Counted from the stretch's first letter, positions 1-10,010 are shown. The stretch is DNA of 64,000 nt from Lysobacter panacisoli (GCF_009765165.1 NZ_VLNU01000001.1:2407001-2471000), one strand, 5' to 3'. The notes: generated by a model from the sequence alone, not told the origin. Numbers and translations: made by a program.

Positions 1-2
1 GG

Positions 3-50
3 GTTTACGGCCGCGTTACTCGCCTGATCGGCGACGGCGCGCCATTCTAG
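3..50 (+). CDS. possible 3' end of an upstream gene (partial)
   Basis: The third frame is open from the window edge to a TAG at 48-50 and would encode only the last 15 residues of a protein, ending in GDGAPF. A stem-loop follows within 6 bases, which is what the end of a gene would look like. The fragment is too short to assign a family, and it could be chance. Confidence 0.25.
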   Translation, partial: VYGRVTRLIGDGAPF

Positions 51-55
51 GTTCT

Positions 56-76
56 GTGCGGGCGGCGTGCCCGCAC
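56..76 (+). terminator. stem-loop upstream of lysAC
   Basis: A perfect 7-bp stem (GTGCGGG at 56-62 pairing with CCCGCAC at 70-76) with a 7-base loop. There is no U-tract, so it may be a weak terminator for an upstream gene or a structure in the lysAC leader. Confidence 0.35.
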
Positions 77-146
77 GGTTGCAGGCGTAACAACTTACCA
101 ATCCCCTTCACTTTTCGATCTGAAGATCATCACGAGGACAGTTGCG

Positions 147-2726
147 GTGGCGCAAGCGAATCGCTGGGTAGTACTCAAGTTCGGCGGCACATCCGTGTCT
201 CGCCGGAACCGTTGGGACACCATCGGACGCCTCGCCGGAAAACGCATGTCCGAGGAAGGCGTGCGCGTGCTGGTGGTGGTGTCGGCGCTGTCGGGCGTCA
301 CCAACGAGCTGCAGGCGATCGCCAATGGCGACGGCATCGACGCGCGCATCGCCGCGCTGGTCGAACGCCACCGCGCGTTCTGCGGCGAACTCGACCTCGA
401 TCCCGACCAGGTGCTTGGCCAACGGCTCGCCGCGCTGCAGGCGCTGGCGACCGATGCGCGTGCGTCTTCGCGTCCGTTGGAATGGCAGGCCGAAGTGCTG
501 GCGCAGGGCGAGCTGCTGTCGTCCACGCTCGGCGCGGCTTACCTGCGCACGCAGGGCCACGACTTCGGCTGGTGCGATGCGCGCGAGTGGCTCGATGCGG
601 TGTCGCTGCCCAACGCGAGTGCGTGGTCGCAGCGACTGTCGGTGAACTGCCGCCTCGATGGCGACGGCTTCGGCGCGCGCTTCTCCGAGCAGGCTTCGCC
701 GATGCTCATCACCCAGGGTTTCATCTCGCGCCACGGCGACGGCGGCACCGCGATCCTCGGACGCGGCGGCTCCGATACGTCGGCTGCGTACTTCGGTGCG
801 CTGCTGAAGGCACAGCGCGTGGAGATCTGGACCGACGTGCCCGGCATGTTCAGCGCCAATCCGCGCGACGTGCCCGAAGCGCGCCTGCTCACCCGCCTGC
901 ACTATGCCGAAGCGCAGGAAATCGCCACCACCGGCGCGAAGGTGCTGCATCCGCGTTCGATCGCGCCGTGCCGCGACGCCGGCGTGCCGATGGCGATCCT
1001 CGACACCGAGCGCCCGGATTTGCCGGGCACGCGCATCGATGCGACCGCCGCGACCGTGCCGGGCGTGAAGGCGATCAGCCGTCGCAACGGCATCGTGCTG
1101 GTGTCGATGGAAAGCATCGGCATGTGGCAGCAGGTCGGCTTCCTCGCCGACGTGTTCGAACGCTTCAAGCGCCACGGCCTGTCGATCGATCTGATCGGTT
1201 CGTCGGAAACCAACGTCACCGTGTCGCTGGATCCGAGCGAGAACCTGGTCAACACCAACGTGCTCGAAGCGCTCAGCGCCGATCTGGCCGAGATCTGCCG
1301 GGTCAAGGTGATCGCGCCGTGCGCGGCGATCACCCTGGTCGGTCGCGGCATGCGTTCGCTGCTGCACCGCCTGAGCGACATCTGGGCGACGTTCGGCCGC
1401 GAGCGCGTGCACCTGATCTCGCAGTCGTCCAACGACCTCAACCTGACCTTCGTCATCGACGAGGCGGACGCCGAAGGCCTGCTGCCGCACTTGCACGCCG
1501 AGCTGATCCGCTCGCGCGCGATGCCGGTGCGCGATGCGACGGTGTTCGGTCCGAGCTGGCGCGAGATCGCGTTCGGCGCGCCCAAGCGTGCGCCGGCGTG
1601 GTGGCGCGGTCGCCGCGAGGCGCTGCTCGCGATCGCGCAGCAGGGCACGCCGCGCTACGTGTACGACCTGGCCACCGTGCGCGAACGCGCGCGCTCGCTC
1701 AGCGAGACCGCCGCGGTCGACCGCTGCTTCTACGCGATCAAGGCCAACTCGCACCCGGCGATCCTCAAGGCCATCGCCGGTGAAGGCTTCGGCCTGGAAT
1801 GCGTGTCGCAGGGCGAGTTCGAGCGCGTGTTCGCCACGCTGCCCGACCTCGCGCCGGGTCGCGTGCTGTTCACGCCGAGCTTCGCGCCGCGTCGCGAGTA
1901 CGAGGCGGCATTCGAGCGCGGCATCATCGTCACGCTCGACAACATCGAGGCGCTGCAGCGTTGGCCGGAGGTGTTCCGCGATCGCACGATCTGGCTGCGC
2001 ATCGACCTCGGCCACGGCGAAGGTCATCATGAGAAGGTCCGCACCGGCGGCGTCGCCGCCAAGTTCGGCCTGCCGATGACGCGCTTCGACGCGTTCATCG
2101 AGGAGGCGCGCAAGCTCGGCGTGCGCATCAGCGGCCTGCACGCGCACCTGGGCAGCGGCATCGAGGATCCGAACCACTGGCGTGGCGTGTATGCGCACCT
2201 GGCCGGCCTGGCCGACAGCGTGGGCACGATCGAGACCATCGACATCGGCGGCGGCCTGCCGATCCCGTACACGCCGGAGGCGCCGCAGTTCGACCTGGCG
2301 TTGTGGCGCGACGGACTGGCCGAGATCAAGTCCGCGTATCCGCGTTACGGGCTGGTGATCGAACCCGGTCGCTACCTCGTCGCCGAGAGCGGTGCGCTGC
2401 TGCTTACCGCGACCCAGACGGTCGAGAAGGACGGCGTGCGCCGTGTCGGCTGCGATGGCGGCATGAACGCACTGATGCGCCCGGCGATGTACGAGGCCTA
2501 CCACGGCATCTTGAACATCAGTCGCCTGAACGATGGCGAGACGGCCGTGTTCGACGTGGTCGGTCCGATCTGCGAGAGCAGCGACGTGATCGGCCGCGGC
2601 CGCACGCTGCCGGCCGACACGCGCGAAGGCGACGTGCTGCTGGTCGCCGACGCCGGCGCCTACGGCATGGCGATGGCCAACACCTACAACCTGCGGGCCC
2701 TTCCGGCCGAGGACGTCATTGAATGA
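147..2726 (+). CDS. lysAC: bifunctional aspartate kinase / diaminopimelate decarboxylase
   Basis: One 859-residue protein joins the first step of the aspartate pathway (phosphorylation of L-aspartate) to the last step of lysine synthesis (decarboxylation of meso-diaminopimelate). The N-terminal half opens with the kinase motif KFGGTSVS and continues through ACT-type regulatory segments to about residue 460. The C-terminal half is a PLP fold III decarboxylase, with the probable PLP lysine K532 in YAIKANSHP, then HLGSGI, DIGGGL, EPGRYLVAESG and CESSD. This fusion is typical of Xanthomonadaceae. The GTG start at 147 follows an ACGAGGA ribosome-binding site. The stop overlaps the murL start by 4 bases, so the two are probably translationally coupled. 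Confidence 0.95.
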   Translation: MAQANRWVVLKFGGTSVSRRNRWDTIGRLAGKRMSEEGVRVLVVVSALSGVTNELQAIANGDGIDARIAALVERHRAFCGELDLDPDQVLGQRLAALQALATDARASSRPLEWQAEVLAQGELLSSTLGAAYLRTQGHDFGWCDAREWLDAVSLPNASAWSQRLSVNCRLDGDGFGARFSEQASPMLITQGFISRHGDGGTAILGRGGSDTSAAYFGALLKAQRVEIWTDVPGMFSANPRDVPEARLLTRLHYAEAQEIATTGAKVLHPRSIAPCRDAGVPMAILDTERPDLPGTRIDATAATVPGVKAISRRNGIVLVSMESIGMWQQVGFLADVFERFKRHGLSIDLIGSSETNVTVSLDPSENLVNTNVLEALSADLAEICRVKVIAPCAAITLVGRGMRSLLHRLSDIWATFGRERVHLISQSSNDLNLTFVIDEADAEGLLPHLHAELIRSRAMPVRDATVFGPSWREIAFGAPKRAPAWWRGRREALLAIAQQGTPRYVYDLATVRERARSLSETAAVDRCFYAIKANSHPAILKAIAGEGFGLECVSQGEFERVFATLPDLAPGRVLFTPSFAPRREYEAAFERGIIVTLDNIEALQRWPEVFRDRTIWLRIDLGHGEGHHEKVRTGGVAAKFGLPMTRFDAFIEEARKLGVRISGLHAHLGSGIEDPNHWRGVYAHLAGLADSVGTIETIDIGGGLPIPYTPEAPQFDLALWRDGLAEIKSAYPRYGLVIEPGRYLVAESGALLLTATQTVEKDGVRRVGCDGGMNALMRPAMYEAYHGILNISRLNDGETAVFDVVGPICESSDVIGRGRTLPADTREGDVLLVADAGAYGMAMANTYNLRALPAEDVIE

Positions 2727-4084
2727 GTGAGTGGAAATTCAACCGCGACGCGATCCGTGCGTTCCGTTTCGTGCGCTGCAGCTTCGATGCGGCGACCGGC
2801 GTGGCGCAGCTCGTGTACGCCTTCGACGATGGTCCCGAACTGATCGAGACCGTCACCGTGCCCGGCGCGCCGTTCGCGCTGGACGATGCCCGCGCACAAG
2901 CCGCCGAACGCGCGCTGCGCCTGCTGCACCTGATCGCCGGCGTCAGCTACTACAAGGCGGCGGTGCCGGAGGAGATCCGCATCGATTCGTACGCGATCGA
3001 CGCGGACACCGCGGCGTTGATGGAGCTGATCTACGTCAACGGCCTGGGCGAGTTCGCCTATCGCAACGGCTTGAACCTGCACGGCCGGATCCGCTTCCCG
3101 GTGGCGCAGCAGCAGGGCGCGAGCGCGCCGGCGCTGGGCCTGCGCGAGCACGCGCTGGTCGCCATCGGCGGTGGCAAGGACTCGCTGGTGAGCATCGAAG
3201 CGCTGCGCTCGCTGGGCATCGAACAGACGGTGACCTGGATCGGCGGCTCGCAGTTGATCCGCGCCTGCGCCGAGCGCACCGGCCTGCCGACGCTCAACCT
3301 CGGTCGCACGCTCGCACCGCAGCTGTTCGACTACAACCGCGAAGGCGCGTGGAACGGACACATCCCGGTCACCGTGCTCAACTCGGCGATCATGGTCTTC
3401 GCGGCCGTGCTGCTGGGCGTGGACCAGGTGGTGTTCTCCAACGAACGCTCGGCCAGCTACGGCAGCATGATCGAAGGCACTGGCGAAGTGAACCACCAGT
3501 GGTCCAAGGGCTGGGCGTGCGAGCAGGCGTTCGGCGAGTACGTGCAGCGCGAGATCGCCGCGGACCTGCACTACTACTCGCTGCTGCGCCCGCTCAGCGA
3601 GCTGGCCGTGGCGCGACAGTTCGCGCGGACCGACCGCTACGACGCGCACTTCAGCAGCTGCAACCGCAACTTCCACATCCTCGGCGAGCGTCCCGCGAGC
3701 CGCTGGTGCGGCGTGTGCCCGAAGTGCCACTTCGTGTTCCTCGCGCTCGCGCCGTTCATGCCGAAGCCGCGCCTGATGGGCATCTTCGGTCGCAATCTGC
3801 TCGACGATCCGGCGCAGACCGGCGGGTACGACGCGCTGCTCGAATTCCAGGACCACAAGCCGTTCGAATGCGTGGGCGAGGGGCGCGAATCGCGCGCCGC
3901 GATGGCAGCGCTCGCCGAGCGCCCGGAGTGGCGCGAGGATGCACTGGTCGAACGCTTCGTGCGCGAGATCCGTCCGCAGCTCGACGCGTCGGAACTGCGC
4001 ATCGAGCCGCTGCTGGTGATCGACGACGAGCACCGCATTCCCGCTTCGCTCTGGGAGCGCCTGCGTGCGCAGTTCGCCGCTTAG
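2723..4084 (+). CDS. murL: UDP-MurNAc-L-Ala-L-Glu epimerase MurL
   Basis: A 453-residue cytoplasmic protein matching the MurL family described in Xanthomonas. MurL uses ATP to epimerise the terminal L-glutamate of UDP-MurNAc-L-Ala-L-Glu to D-glutamate. A PP-loop-like nucleotide motif, GGGKDS, lies at residues 149-154, and a cysteine pair (CGVCPKC) lies in the last third. It overlaps lysAC by 4 bases and murD2 by 20 bases, and murD2 encodes the partner ligase. The pair replaces the usual glutamate racemase plus MurD route. The family call rests on remembered motifs, length and gene context. Confidence 0.88.
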   Translation: MSEWKFNRDAIRAFRFVRCSFDAATGVAQLVYAFDDGPELIETVTVPGAPFALDDARAQAAERALRLLHLIAGVSYYKAAVPEEIRIDSYAIDADTAALMELIYVNGLGEFAYRNGLNLHGRIRFPVAQQQGASAPALGLREHALVAIGGGKDSLVSIEALRSLGIEQTVTWIGGSQLIRACAERTGLPTLNLGRTLAPQLFDYNREGAWNGHIPVTVLNSAIMVFAAVLLGVDQVVFSNERSASYGSMIEGTGEVNHQWSKGWACEQAFGEYVQREIAADLHYYSLLRPLSELAVARQFARTDRYDAHFSSCNRNFHILGERPASRWCGVCPKCHFVFLALAPFMPKPRLMGIFGRNLLDDPAQTGGYDALLEFQDHKPFECVGEGRESRAAMAALAERPEWREDALVERFVREIRPQLDASELRIEPLLVIDDEHRIPASLWERLRAQFAA

Positions 4085-5498
4085 GATCGCCGCTCTCGAA
4101 GGCCGCAAGGTCGCGCTGTGGGGCTGGGGCCGCGAAGGCCGCGCCGCCTACCACGCGATCCGCGGCCGCCTCCCGTCGCTGCCGTTGACGCTGTTCTGTT
4201 CGGCCGATGAAGCGGCCGACGTCGTCACGCTCGGCGATGCGAACCTGCGCGCCGAAACCGTCGCCGACGCGGAACGCCTGTCGGCGTTCGACGTGGTGGT
4301 GAAATCGCCGGGCATCAGTCCGTATCGACCCGAAGCGATCGTGGCGGCGGAGCGGGGCACGCGCTTCATCGGCGGCACCGCGCTGTGGTTCGCCGAACAC
4401 GCGAATGCGGACGGCATCGTCGACGACGTCGTGTGCGTGACCGGCACCAAGGGCAAGAGCACCACCACCGCGCTGCTGGCCCACCTGCTGCGCGCCGACG
4501 GCCTGCGCACCGCGCTGGTCGGCAACATCGGCCTGCCGCTGCTGGAAATCCTCGATCCGCGGCCGTCGCCGGATGTCTGGGCGATCGAGCTGTCGAGCTA
4601 CCAGACCGGCGACGTCGCGCACAGCGGCGCGCGCCCGCAGGTCGCGATCGCGCTCAACGTGTTTCCCGAACACCTCGACTGGCATGGCTCGCACGAGCGC
4701 TACGTCGAGGACAAGCTGCGCCTGCTGACCGGCGCGCGTCCGCGCATCGCCGTGCTCAACGCGCGCGATCCACGCCTGGTCGAAGTCGGCGAGACATTGA
4801 CGCGAGACGGCGACGTGGACGTGCGCTGGTTCGGCCATGCAGAAGGCTGGCACCTGCGCGAGGACGATCTCTATCGCGGCGATCGTTTCGTGATGGACAC
4901 GCGTCCGTTGCCTTTGCCGGGGCGGCACAACCGCGGCAACCTTTGCGCCGTGTTGACCGCGATCGAAGCGCTCGGCCGCGACGCGATCGCGTTGGCGCCA
5001 CGCGCGGTGGAATTCCGCCCGTTGCCGCATCGCCTGCAGACGCTGGGCACGCGCGACGGCGTCGCCTACGTCAACGATTCGATCAGCACCACGCCGCACG
5101 CCAGCCTCGCCGCGCTCGACTGCTTCGACGACAAACGCGTGGCGATCCTCGTCGGCGGACACGACCGCGGCCTGCCGTGGGAGGCGTTCGCGGACGCGAT
5201 GCGCGCGCATGCGCCGGTGGCGATCATCACGATGGGCCAGAACGGTCCGCGCATCAACGCGCTGCTCGCGCCCATCGCCGTACAGGGTTCGTTCGTGCTG
5301 GGCGAGGCGGCCGATCTGGTCGATGCGATGCGGCAGGCCCGTGCGGCGCTGGCAGGCGAGGGTGTCGTGCTGCTGTCGCCGGGCGCGCCCAGCTTCGGTC
5401 CGTACAAGGACTACGTGGCCCGTGGCCGCCATTTCGCCGAGCTGGCCGGCTTCGATCCCGAGATGATCAGCGCGATTCCGGGACTCGGCGTCGCCTGA
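4065..5498 (+). CDS. murD2: UDP-N-acetylmuramoyl-L-alanine--L-glutamate ligase MurD2
   Basis: A 477-residue Mur ligase with the ATP-binding loop [10 protein letters not shown], the central motif ELSSYQTGD, the segment [11 protein letters not shown] carrying metal and carbamate-region residues, and the C-terminal [10 protein letters not shown] block typical of MurD. Beside murL it is best read as the variant that adds L-glutamate rather than D-glutamate to UDP-MurNAc-L-Ala. The GTG start at 4065 lies inside the end of murL, giving a 20-base overlap. Substrate stereochemistry is inferred from the neighbour, because the ligase motifs alone do not show it. Confidence 0.88.
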   Translation: MRSSPLRIAALEGRKVALWGWGREGRAAYHAIRGRLPSLPLTLFCSADEAADVVTLGDANLRAETVADAERLSAFDVVVKSPGISPYRPEAIVAAERGTRFIGGTALWFAEHANADGIVDDVVCVTGTKGKSTTTALLAHLLRADGLRTALVGNIGLPLLEILDPRPSPDVWAIELSSYQTGDVAHSGARPQVAIALNVFPEHLDWHGSHERYVEDKLRLLTGARPRIAVLNARDPRLVEVGETLTRDGDVDVRWFGHAEGWHLREDDLYRGDRFVMDTRPLPLPGRHNRGNLCAVLTAIEALGRDAIALAPRAVEFRPLPHRLQTLGTRDGVAYVNDSISTTPHASLAALDCFDDKRVAILVGGHDRGLPWEAFADAMRAHAPVAIITMGQNGPRINALLAPIAVQGSFVLGEAADLVDAMRQARAALAGEGVVLLSPGAPSFGPYKDYVARGRHFAELAGFDPEMISAIPGLGVA

Positions 5499-5561
5499 GT
5501 CGGCTCAGGCGGTTGGCACGCGGTCCCGTTCCTGTTTCAGCGAGCTGCCGGTCCAAGCCGC

Positions 5562-6560
5562 TCAGTGGTCGCGGCTGACCGCGTAGCGCGCCAGTCCACG
5601 CAACGCCAGCGTGTAGTCGTTCTCGTCGAGGCCGTCGAGCGCGCGTTCGGCGGCGTGCGCGTATTCGTGCGCACGACCGCGGCTGTACTCGAGGCCGCCG
5701 GTGGCGTGGATCGCGGCGAGCACGTCCGGCAGCGCGCCGGTATCGCCGTGTTCGACCGCCGTGCGCAGGCGCTCGCGCGTGGCGGCGTCGCTGTGCGCGA
5801 TGGCGTGGATCAGCGGCAGCGTGGCCTTGCCTTCGGCGAGATCGTCGCCGAGGTTCTTGCCGAGCGTCTGCGCGTCGGAGGCGTAATCGAGCACGTCGTC
5901 GGCGATCTGGAACGCGTAGCCGAGGTTGAGGCCGTAGTCGTGCATCGCATCGCACGTCGCTTCGTCCGCGCCGGCCAGCAGCGCGCCAAGGCGCGTGGCG
6001 GCGGCGAACAGCACCGCGGTCTTGCGTTCGATTACGCGCAGGTAAGCGGCTTCGTCGGTGTCCGGGTTGCGCACGTGCAGCAGCTGCAGCACTTCGCCTT
6101 CGGCGATGCGGTTGGTCGTATCGGCGAGGATCTGCATCACCGTCATGCGTTCCAGCTCGACCATCAGCTGGAAGCTGCGCGAGTACAGGAAGTCGCCGAC
6201 CAGCACGCTGGCCGCGTTGCCCCACACGGCGTTCGCGGTCTTGCGTCCGCGTCGCAGGTCGGATTCGTCCACCACGTCGTCGTGCAACAGCGTCGCGGTG
6301 TGGATGAACTCCACCACCGCCGCCAGCTGGTGCGCGTCCGGACCGCGGTGACGCAGCGCGCCGGCCGCCAGCAACAGCAGCATCGGTCGCAGCCGCTTGC
6401 CGCCCGCGCCGACGATGTACTCCGCGACCTGGTTGATCAGCACCACGTCCGAGGCCAGCCTGCGCCGGATCAGCGCATCGACCGCGGCCATGTCCTCGCG
6501 GGCGAGGGCCTGGATGGCGGCCAGGTCGGGAACGGCAAGGGTCGTGGGACTGGACTGCAT
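5562..6560 (-). CDS. ispB: octaprenyl diphosphate synthase
   Basis: A 332-residue trans-isoprenyl diphosphate synthase that makes the quinone side chain from FPP and IPP. Both aspartate-rich motifs are present: LLHDDVVDESD (first, DDxxD type) and QIADDVLDY (second). The GGKRLRP motif before them binds diphosphate. The ATG at 6560 (MQSSPTTLAVPDL) is preferred to an upstream in-frame start because the extra 43 residues look non-coding. It converges on murD2 across a 63-base gap without a clear hairpin. Confidence 0.93.
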   Translation of the reverse strand: MQSSPTTLAVPDLAAIQALAREDMAAVDALIRRRLASDVVLINQVAEYIVGAGGKRLRPMLLLLAAGALRHRGPDAHQLAAVVEFIHTATLLHDDVVDESDLRRGRKTANAVWGNAASVLVGDFLYSRSFQLMVELERMTVMQILADTTNRIAEGEVLQLLHVRNPDTDEAAYLRVIERKTAVLFAAATRLGALLAGADEATCDAMHDYGLNLGYAFQIADDVLDYASDAQTLGKNLGDDLAEGKATLPLIHAIAHSDAATRERLRTAVEHGDTGALPDVLAAIHATGGLEYSRGRAHEYAHAAERALDGLDENDYTLALRGLARYAVSRDH

Positions 6561-6718
6561 GTAGCGCACCGCGTCGGTGGGGTTCCGGATTATACGGGGC
6601 GTCGCCGTGGAGACGGTCGCGGATTTAGGACACGTCCGATGTACCTCATTTCGACCCGGAACCACGCTTTGGCTGCATGCGCAACGCAACGTTGCAGGGG
6701 ATCAGGGAGGACAGGGGC

Positions 6719-7021
6719 ATGGCAAAACGACGCGCTGTAAGCATTCCGCCGGTGGCATTGCCGTCGTGGCCGGGACCACGCCACGTGGACCGGATCGATG
6801 CGGGACTCAGGGCGCTCACCGGCGGACAGCGCGAAGCCCTGATCGCATCGGTGGCGCGTGCGATCGATCAGTACCTTGCAGCGACCTTGTGTGCGGGCCG
6901 CATCCACGACGGTCTCGAGGCCGCGCTCGACGAGGTGCTCCGACATGCGGTGCCCGGGGCCGGGCAGCCGCATGGGGCAGGCAGGGACAGCCTCACCGGT
7001 CCGCTGAGGCGCGCCGCATGA
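6719..7021 (+). CDS. small conserved-type hypothetical protein
   Basis: A 100-residue soluble protein (MAKRRAVSIPP...) that I do not recognise. Its middle part (about residues 25-75) is predicted helical and rich in alanine and acidic residues. The ATG at 6719 has a purine-rich AGGGAGGACAGG stretch upstream. A 10-base palindrome, GCAACGTTGC, lies at 6686-6695, just ahead of the gene. The stop overlaps the next start in an ATGA, so the two small genes probably form one transcript. Confidence 0.6.
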   Translation: MAKRRAVSIPPVALPSWPGPRHVDRIDAGLRALTGGQREALIASVARAIDQYLAATLCAGRIHDGLEAALDEVLRHAVPGAGQPHGAGRDSLTGPLRRAA

Positions 7022-7323
7022 GGATGCCGCCGGAGTCCCTCGGCCAACCCGACGAGGCGCAGATGGACCCGGCCGCGGTGGAGCTGATGCGCCTGTGGGT
7101 CGCCAACCGCTGCCTTTGCATGAGCCTGCGGCCGGAACTGGAAGCCGAACCCTCCGAGTTCGGCGTACTCCTCGCCGACCTGTTCAGCCATGCCTGCCGC
7201 GCCTACGCCGGGCATGTCGGGGGCAGCGAGGCCGACATCCGCGCGACCATGTTCCTGGCCTTCGCCCGGCGCATGGGCGACCACCCGGAAGAGACGGTCC
7301 GGGCCTACCTGCTCCCGTGCTGA
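7018..7323 (+). CDS. DUF5076-like small protein
   Basis: A 101-residue protein whose pattern (AVELMRLWVANRC, a stretch around LLADLFSHACRAY, and a C-terminal ATMFLAFARRM helix) resembles the DUF5076 family, which has no known function. No signal peptide or membrane segment is visible. It starts at 7018 in an ATGA overlap with the preceding small gene. The ssb promoter region follows after about 50 bases. The family name is from memory and should be treated as likely, not certain. Confidence 0.65.
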   Translation: MRMPPESLGQPDEAQMDPAAVELMRLWVANRCLCMSLRPELEAEPSEFGVLLADLFSHACRAYAGHVGGSEADIRATMFLAFARRMGDHPEETVRAYLLPC

Positions 7324-7371
7324 ACCCCGATGCTGCGGCGTCCAGAGCGGCCCGGGACGGGCCGGAGGGGC

Positions 7372-7380
7372 TGTTATGAT
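7372..7380 (+). promoter_or_regulatory. extended -10 promoter for ssb
   Basis: The sequence TGTTATGAT (7372-7380) fits an extended -10 element (TG-N-TATGAT) in an otherwise GC-rich spacer. No convincing -35 box is visible 17 bases upstream, which is common for extended -10 promoters. It predicts a leader of about 80 bases before the ssb start. Confidence 0.4.
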
Positions 7381-7466
7381 GCGATGTCCTTCCGTCGCCA
7401 GGCGCATTGCCCGGACCGACGGACCCGTACAGCGGCATACCCATAGAAGAGGGGCAGGCACAATCC

Positions 7467-7973
7467 ATGGCACGCGGCATCAATAAGGTGATCCTGGTCG
7501 GCAATCTTGGCGACGATCCCGAAACCAAGTACACCCAGGGCGGCATGGCCGTGACCAAGGCGCGTTTGGCCACCACCAGCGTCCGCAAGGACCGCGACGG
7601 CAACACCCAGGAGCGCACCGAGTGGCACCGGGTGACCTTCTTCGGGAAGCTCGGCGAGATCGCTGGCGAATACCTCCGCAAGGGCAGCCAGGTCTACGTC
7701 GAAGGTTCGATCCGCTACGACAAATACACCGGTCAGGACGGCGTCGAACGCTACTCCACCGATATCATCGCCGACGAGATGCAGATGCTCGGCGGCCGTC
7801 CGGGCGAGGGCGGCGGAAGCCGCAGCGAATTCCGTGGTGGTGGTGAGCGCAGTGGCGGCGAGCGCAGCTCGCGTCCGCCGGCGCGCCAGGAATCCGCACC
7901 GCGCCGCGAGGCCCCGCCGGCCAAGTCCAGCAACTTCGCCGACGACTTCGCCGACGACGACATCCCGTTCTGA
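7467..7973 (+). CDS. ssb: single-stranded DNA-binding protein
   Basis: A 168-residue SSB. The N-terminal OB fold (residues 1 to about 110) begins [15 protein letters not shown], followed by a Gly/Arg/Ser-rich linker and the acidic tip DDDIPF that recruits replication and repair partners. Length and layout are standard. An in-frame upstream start exists, but MARGINKV is the conserved SSB N-terminus. It coats single-stranded DNA in replication, recombination and repair. Confidence 0.97.
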   Translation: MARGINKVILVGNLGDDPETKYTQGGMAVTKARLATTSVRKDRDGNTQERTEWHRVTFFGKLGEIAGEYLRKGSQVYVEGSIRYDKYTGQDGVERYSTDIIADEMQMLGGRPGEGGGSRSEFRGGGERSGGERSSRPPARQESAPRREAPPAKSSNFADDFADDDIPF

Positions 7974-8020
7974 TCCGATTTCGCTGCCCCATTCATTGCG
8001 ATTCGATGGAGTTCCGATAA

Positions 8021-9076
8021 GTGCCCACTTGGCTCGTGACCGGCGGAGCCGGTTTCATTGGCGGTAATTTCGTGCTCGACGCCGTCCGGCAGGGCATCAA
8101 GGTCGTCAACCTCGACGTCCTGACCTACGCCGGCAACCTCGACACGCTGCGTTCGATCCAGGGCCAGCCCAGCCACGTTTTCGTGCAGGGCGACATCGGC
8201 GATGCCGCATTGATCGAGCGGCTGTTGCGCGAACACCGTCCCGACGCGGTGATCAACTTCGCGGCCGAGAGCCACGTCGACCGCTCCATCGACGGCCCGG
8301 CCGCGTTCGTGCAGACCAACGTCGTGGGCACGCTGAACCTGCTGGAGAAGACGCGCGATTACTGGAAGTCGCTGGACGATGCGGCGCGTTCCACGTTCCG
8401 CTTCCTGCACGTGTCCACCGACGAGGTCTACGGCACGCTGGGCGAGACCGGCAAGTTCACCGAGGAAACGCCGTACGCGCCGAACTCGCCGTACTCCGCG
8501 TCCAAGGCCGCGTCCGACCATCTGGTGCGCGCGTTCCACCACACCTACGGCCTGCCGGTTCTCACCACCAACTGCTCCAACAACTACGGTCCGTACCAGT
8601 TCCCCGAGAAGCTGATCCCGCTGATCATCGCGCGGGCGCTGGCCGGCGAGCCGCTGCCGGTCTACGGCGATGGCCGCAACGTGCGCGACTGGCTGTACGT
8701 CGGCGACCACTGCACCGCGATCTCGCGCGTGCTCGAGGCCGGCCGCGTGGGTGAGACCTACAACGTCGGCGGCGATGCCGAGCGCGAGAACATCGTGGTG
8801 GTGAAGACCATCTGCCGCCTGCTCGACGAGCGTCGTCCGCTGGCCGATGGTCGCGCGCGCGAAAGCCTGATCACCTTCGTTGTCGACCGCCCGGGCCACG
8901 ACCGCCGCTATGCCATCGACGCCTCCAAGCTGAAGCGCGAGCTCGGCTGGGCGCCGACGGTGACGTTCGAGCAGGGCATCGCGCGCACCGTCGAGTGGTA
9001 CCTGGACAACCAGGCCTGGGTCCAGCGTGTGCTCGACGGCAGCTATCGCCTCGAACGCATCGGCCAGGCGGCCTGA
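8021..9076 (+). CDS. rfbB: dTDP-glucose 4,6-dehydratase
   Basis: A 351-residue extended SDR enzyme converting dTDP-glucose to dTDP-4-keto-6-deoxyglucose. The NAD-binding motif [11 protein letters not shown] is at the N-terminus, followed by HVSTDEVYG with the catalytic Asp-Glu pair and [12 protein letters not shown] with the YxxxK motif. The GTG start at 8021 has GGAG about 9 bases upstream. It is the first gene of rfbBACD for dTDP-L-rhamnose, used in lipopolysaccharide and other surface glycans. A strong hairpin separates it from rfbA. Confidence 0.96.
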   Translation: MPTWLVTGGAGFIGGNFVLDAVRQGIKVVNLDVLTYAGNLDTLRSIQGQPSHVFVQGDIGDAALIERLLREHRPDAVINFAAESHVDRSIDGPAAFVQTNVVGTLNLLEKTRDYWKSLDDAARSTFRFLHVSTDEVYGTLGETGKFTEETPYAPNSPYSASKAASDHLVRAFHHTYGLPVLTTNCSNNYGPYQFPEKLIPLIIARALAGEPLPVYGDGRNVRDWLYVGDHCTAISRVLEAGRVGETYNVGGDAERENIVVVKTICRLLDERRPLADGRARESLITFVVDRPGHDRRYAIDASKLKRELGWAPTVTFEQGIARTVEWYLDNQAWVQRVLDGSYRLERIGQAA

Positions 9077-9086
9077 TCATCCACGC

Positions 9087-9111
9087 CAGGGCCCGCTTCG
9101 TGCGGGCCCTG
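9087..9111 (+). terminator. intercistronic hairpin between rfbB and rfbA
   Basis: A perfect 10-bp stem (CAGGGCCCGC at 9087-9096 and GCGGGCCCTG at 9102-9111) with loop TTCGT. There is no U-tract and the downstream gene continues the same pathway. It is more likely a partial terminator or mRNA-stabilising structure that lets rfbB and the distal genes be expressed at different levels. Confidence 0.5.
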
Positions 9112-9125
9112 CATCGAGAGCAGAC

Positions 9126-10010
9126 ATGAACCGCAAGGGCATCATCCTCGCCGGTGGATCCGGCACCCGGCTGTATCCGATCACGCAGGGCGTGAGCAAG
9201 CAGCTGCTGCCGGTCTACGACAAGCCGATGATCTATTACCCGCTCAGCGTGCTGATGCTGGCGGGCATCCGCGAAGTGCTGATCATCAACACGCCGCACG
9301 AGCAGGCGTTGTTCAAGACGCTGCTCGGCGACGGTTCGCAATGGGGCATGCGGATCGAATACGCGGTCCAGCCGAGTCCGGATGGTCTCGCGCAGGCGTA
9401 CCTGATCGGCCGCGAGTTCGTCGCCGGCCAGCCCAGCTGCCTGGTGCTGGGCGACAACATCTTCCACGGCCCCGGCCTCACCGCGATGCTCAAGCGCGCC
9501 AGTGCACGCGACAACGGTGCGACTGTTTTCGGTTACTGGGTACGCGATCCCGAGCGCTACGGCGTGGCCGAATTCGATGGCAATGGCCGCGTGATCGGCC
9601 TGGAGGAAAAGCCGGCCAAGCCGCGCTCCAACTACGCTGTCACCGGCCTGTACTTCTACGACGGTCGCGCCAGCGACTTCGCTGCGGAGCTCAAGCCGTC
9701 CGCACGCGGTGAGCTGGAGATCACCGATCTCAACCGTCGCTACCTCGAAGAGGGCTCGCTGCACCTGGAGCAGCTCGGTCGCGGTTACGCCTGGCTCGAC
9801 ACCGGCACGCACCAGTCGTTGCTGGAAGCGTCCAACTACATCGAGACCATCGAGGCGCGCCAGGGCCTGCGCGTGTGCTGCCCGGAAGAGATCGCCTGGA
9901 ACAACGGCTGGATCGACAATGCGCAGCTCGACGCACTCGCGCGTCCGCTCGCCAAGAACGGCTACGGCCAATACCTGCTGAGCCTGGCCGAACGGGGGCC
10001 GGTGCCGTGA
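9126..10010 (+). CDS. rfbA: glucose-1-phosphate thymidylyltransferase
   Basis: A 294-residue nucleotidyltransferase making dTDP-glucose from dTTP and glucose-1-phosphate. The signature [14 protein letters not shown] lies at the N-terminus, with [11 protein letters not shown] and the metal-site region [10 protein letters not shown] following. The length is typical of RmlA. It overlaps rfbC by 4 bases. The ATG at 9126 is chosen because the nucleotide-binding signature begins four residues later. Confidence 0.96.
   Translation: MNRKGIILAGGSGTRLYPITQGVSKQLLPVYDKPMIYYPLSVLMLAGIREVLIINTPHEQALFKTLLGDGSQWGMRIEYAVQPSPDGLAQAYLIGREFVAGQPSCLVLGDNIFHGPGLTAMLKRASARDNGATVFGYWVRDPERYGVAEFDGNGRVIGLEEKPAKPRSNYAVTGLYFYDGRASDFAAELKPSARGELEITDLNRRYLEEGSLHLEQLGRGYAWLDTGTHQSLLEASNYIETIEARQGLRVCCPEEIAWNNGWIDNAQLDALARPLAKNGYGQYLLSLAERGPVP

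Noticed and set aside
108..2504. Long open frame (798 codons) on the minus strand of lysAC
   Set aside because: It lies entirely antisense to a well-conserved gene, is full of low-complexity Arg/Ala/His/Gln, and has no recognisable motif. Such frames are expected in GC-rich coding DNA.
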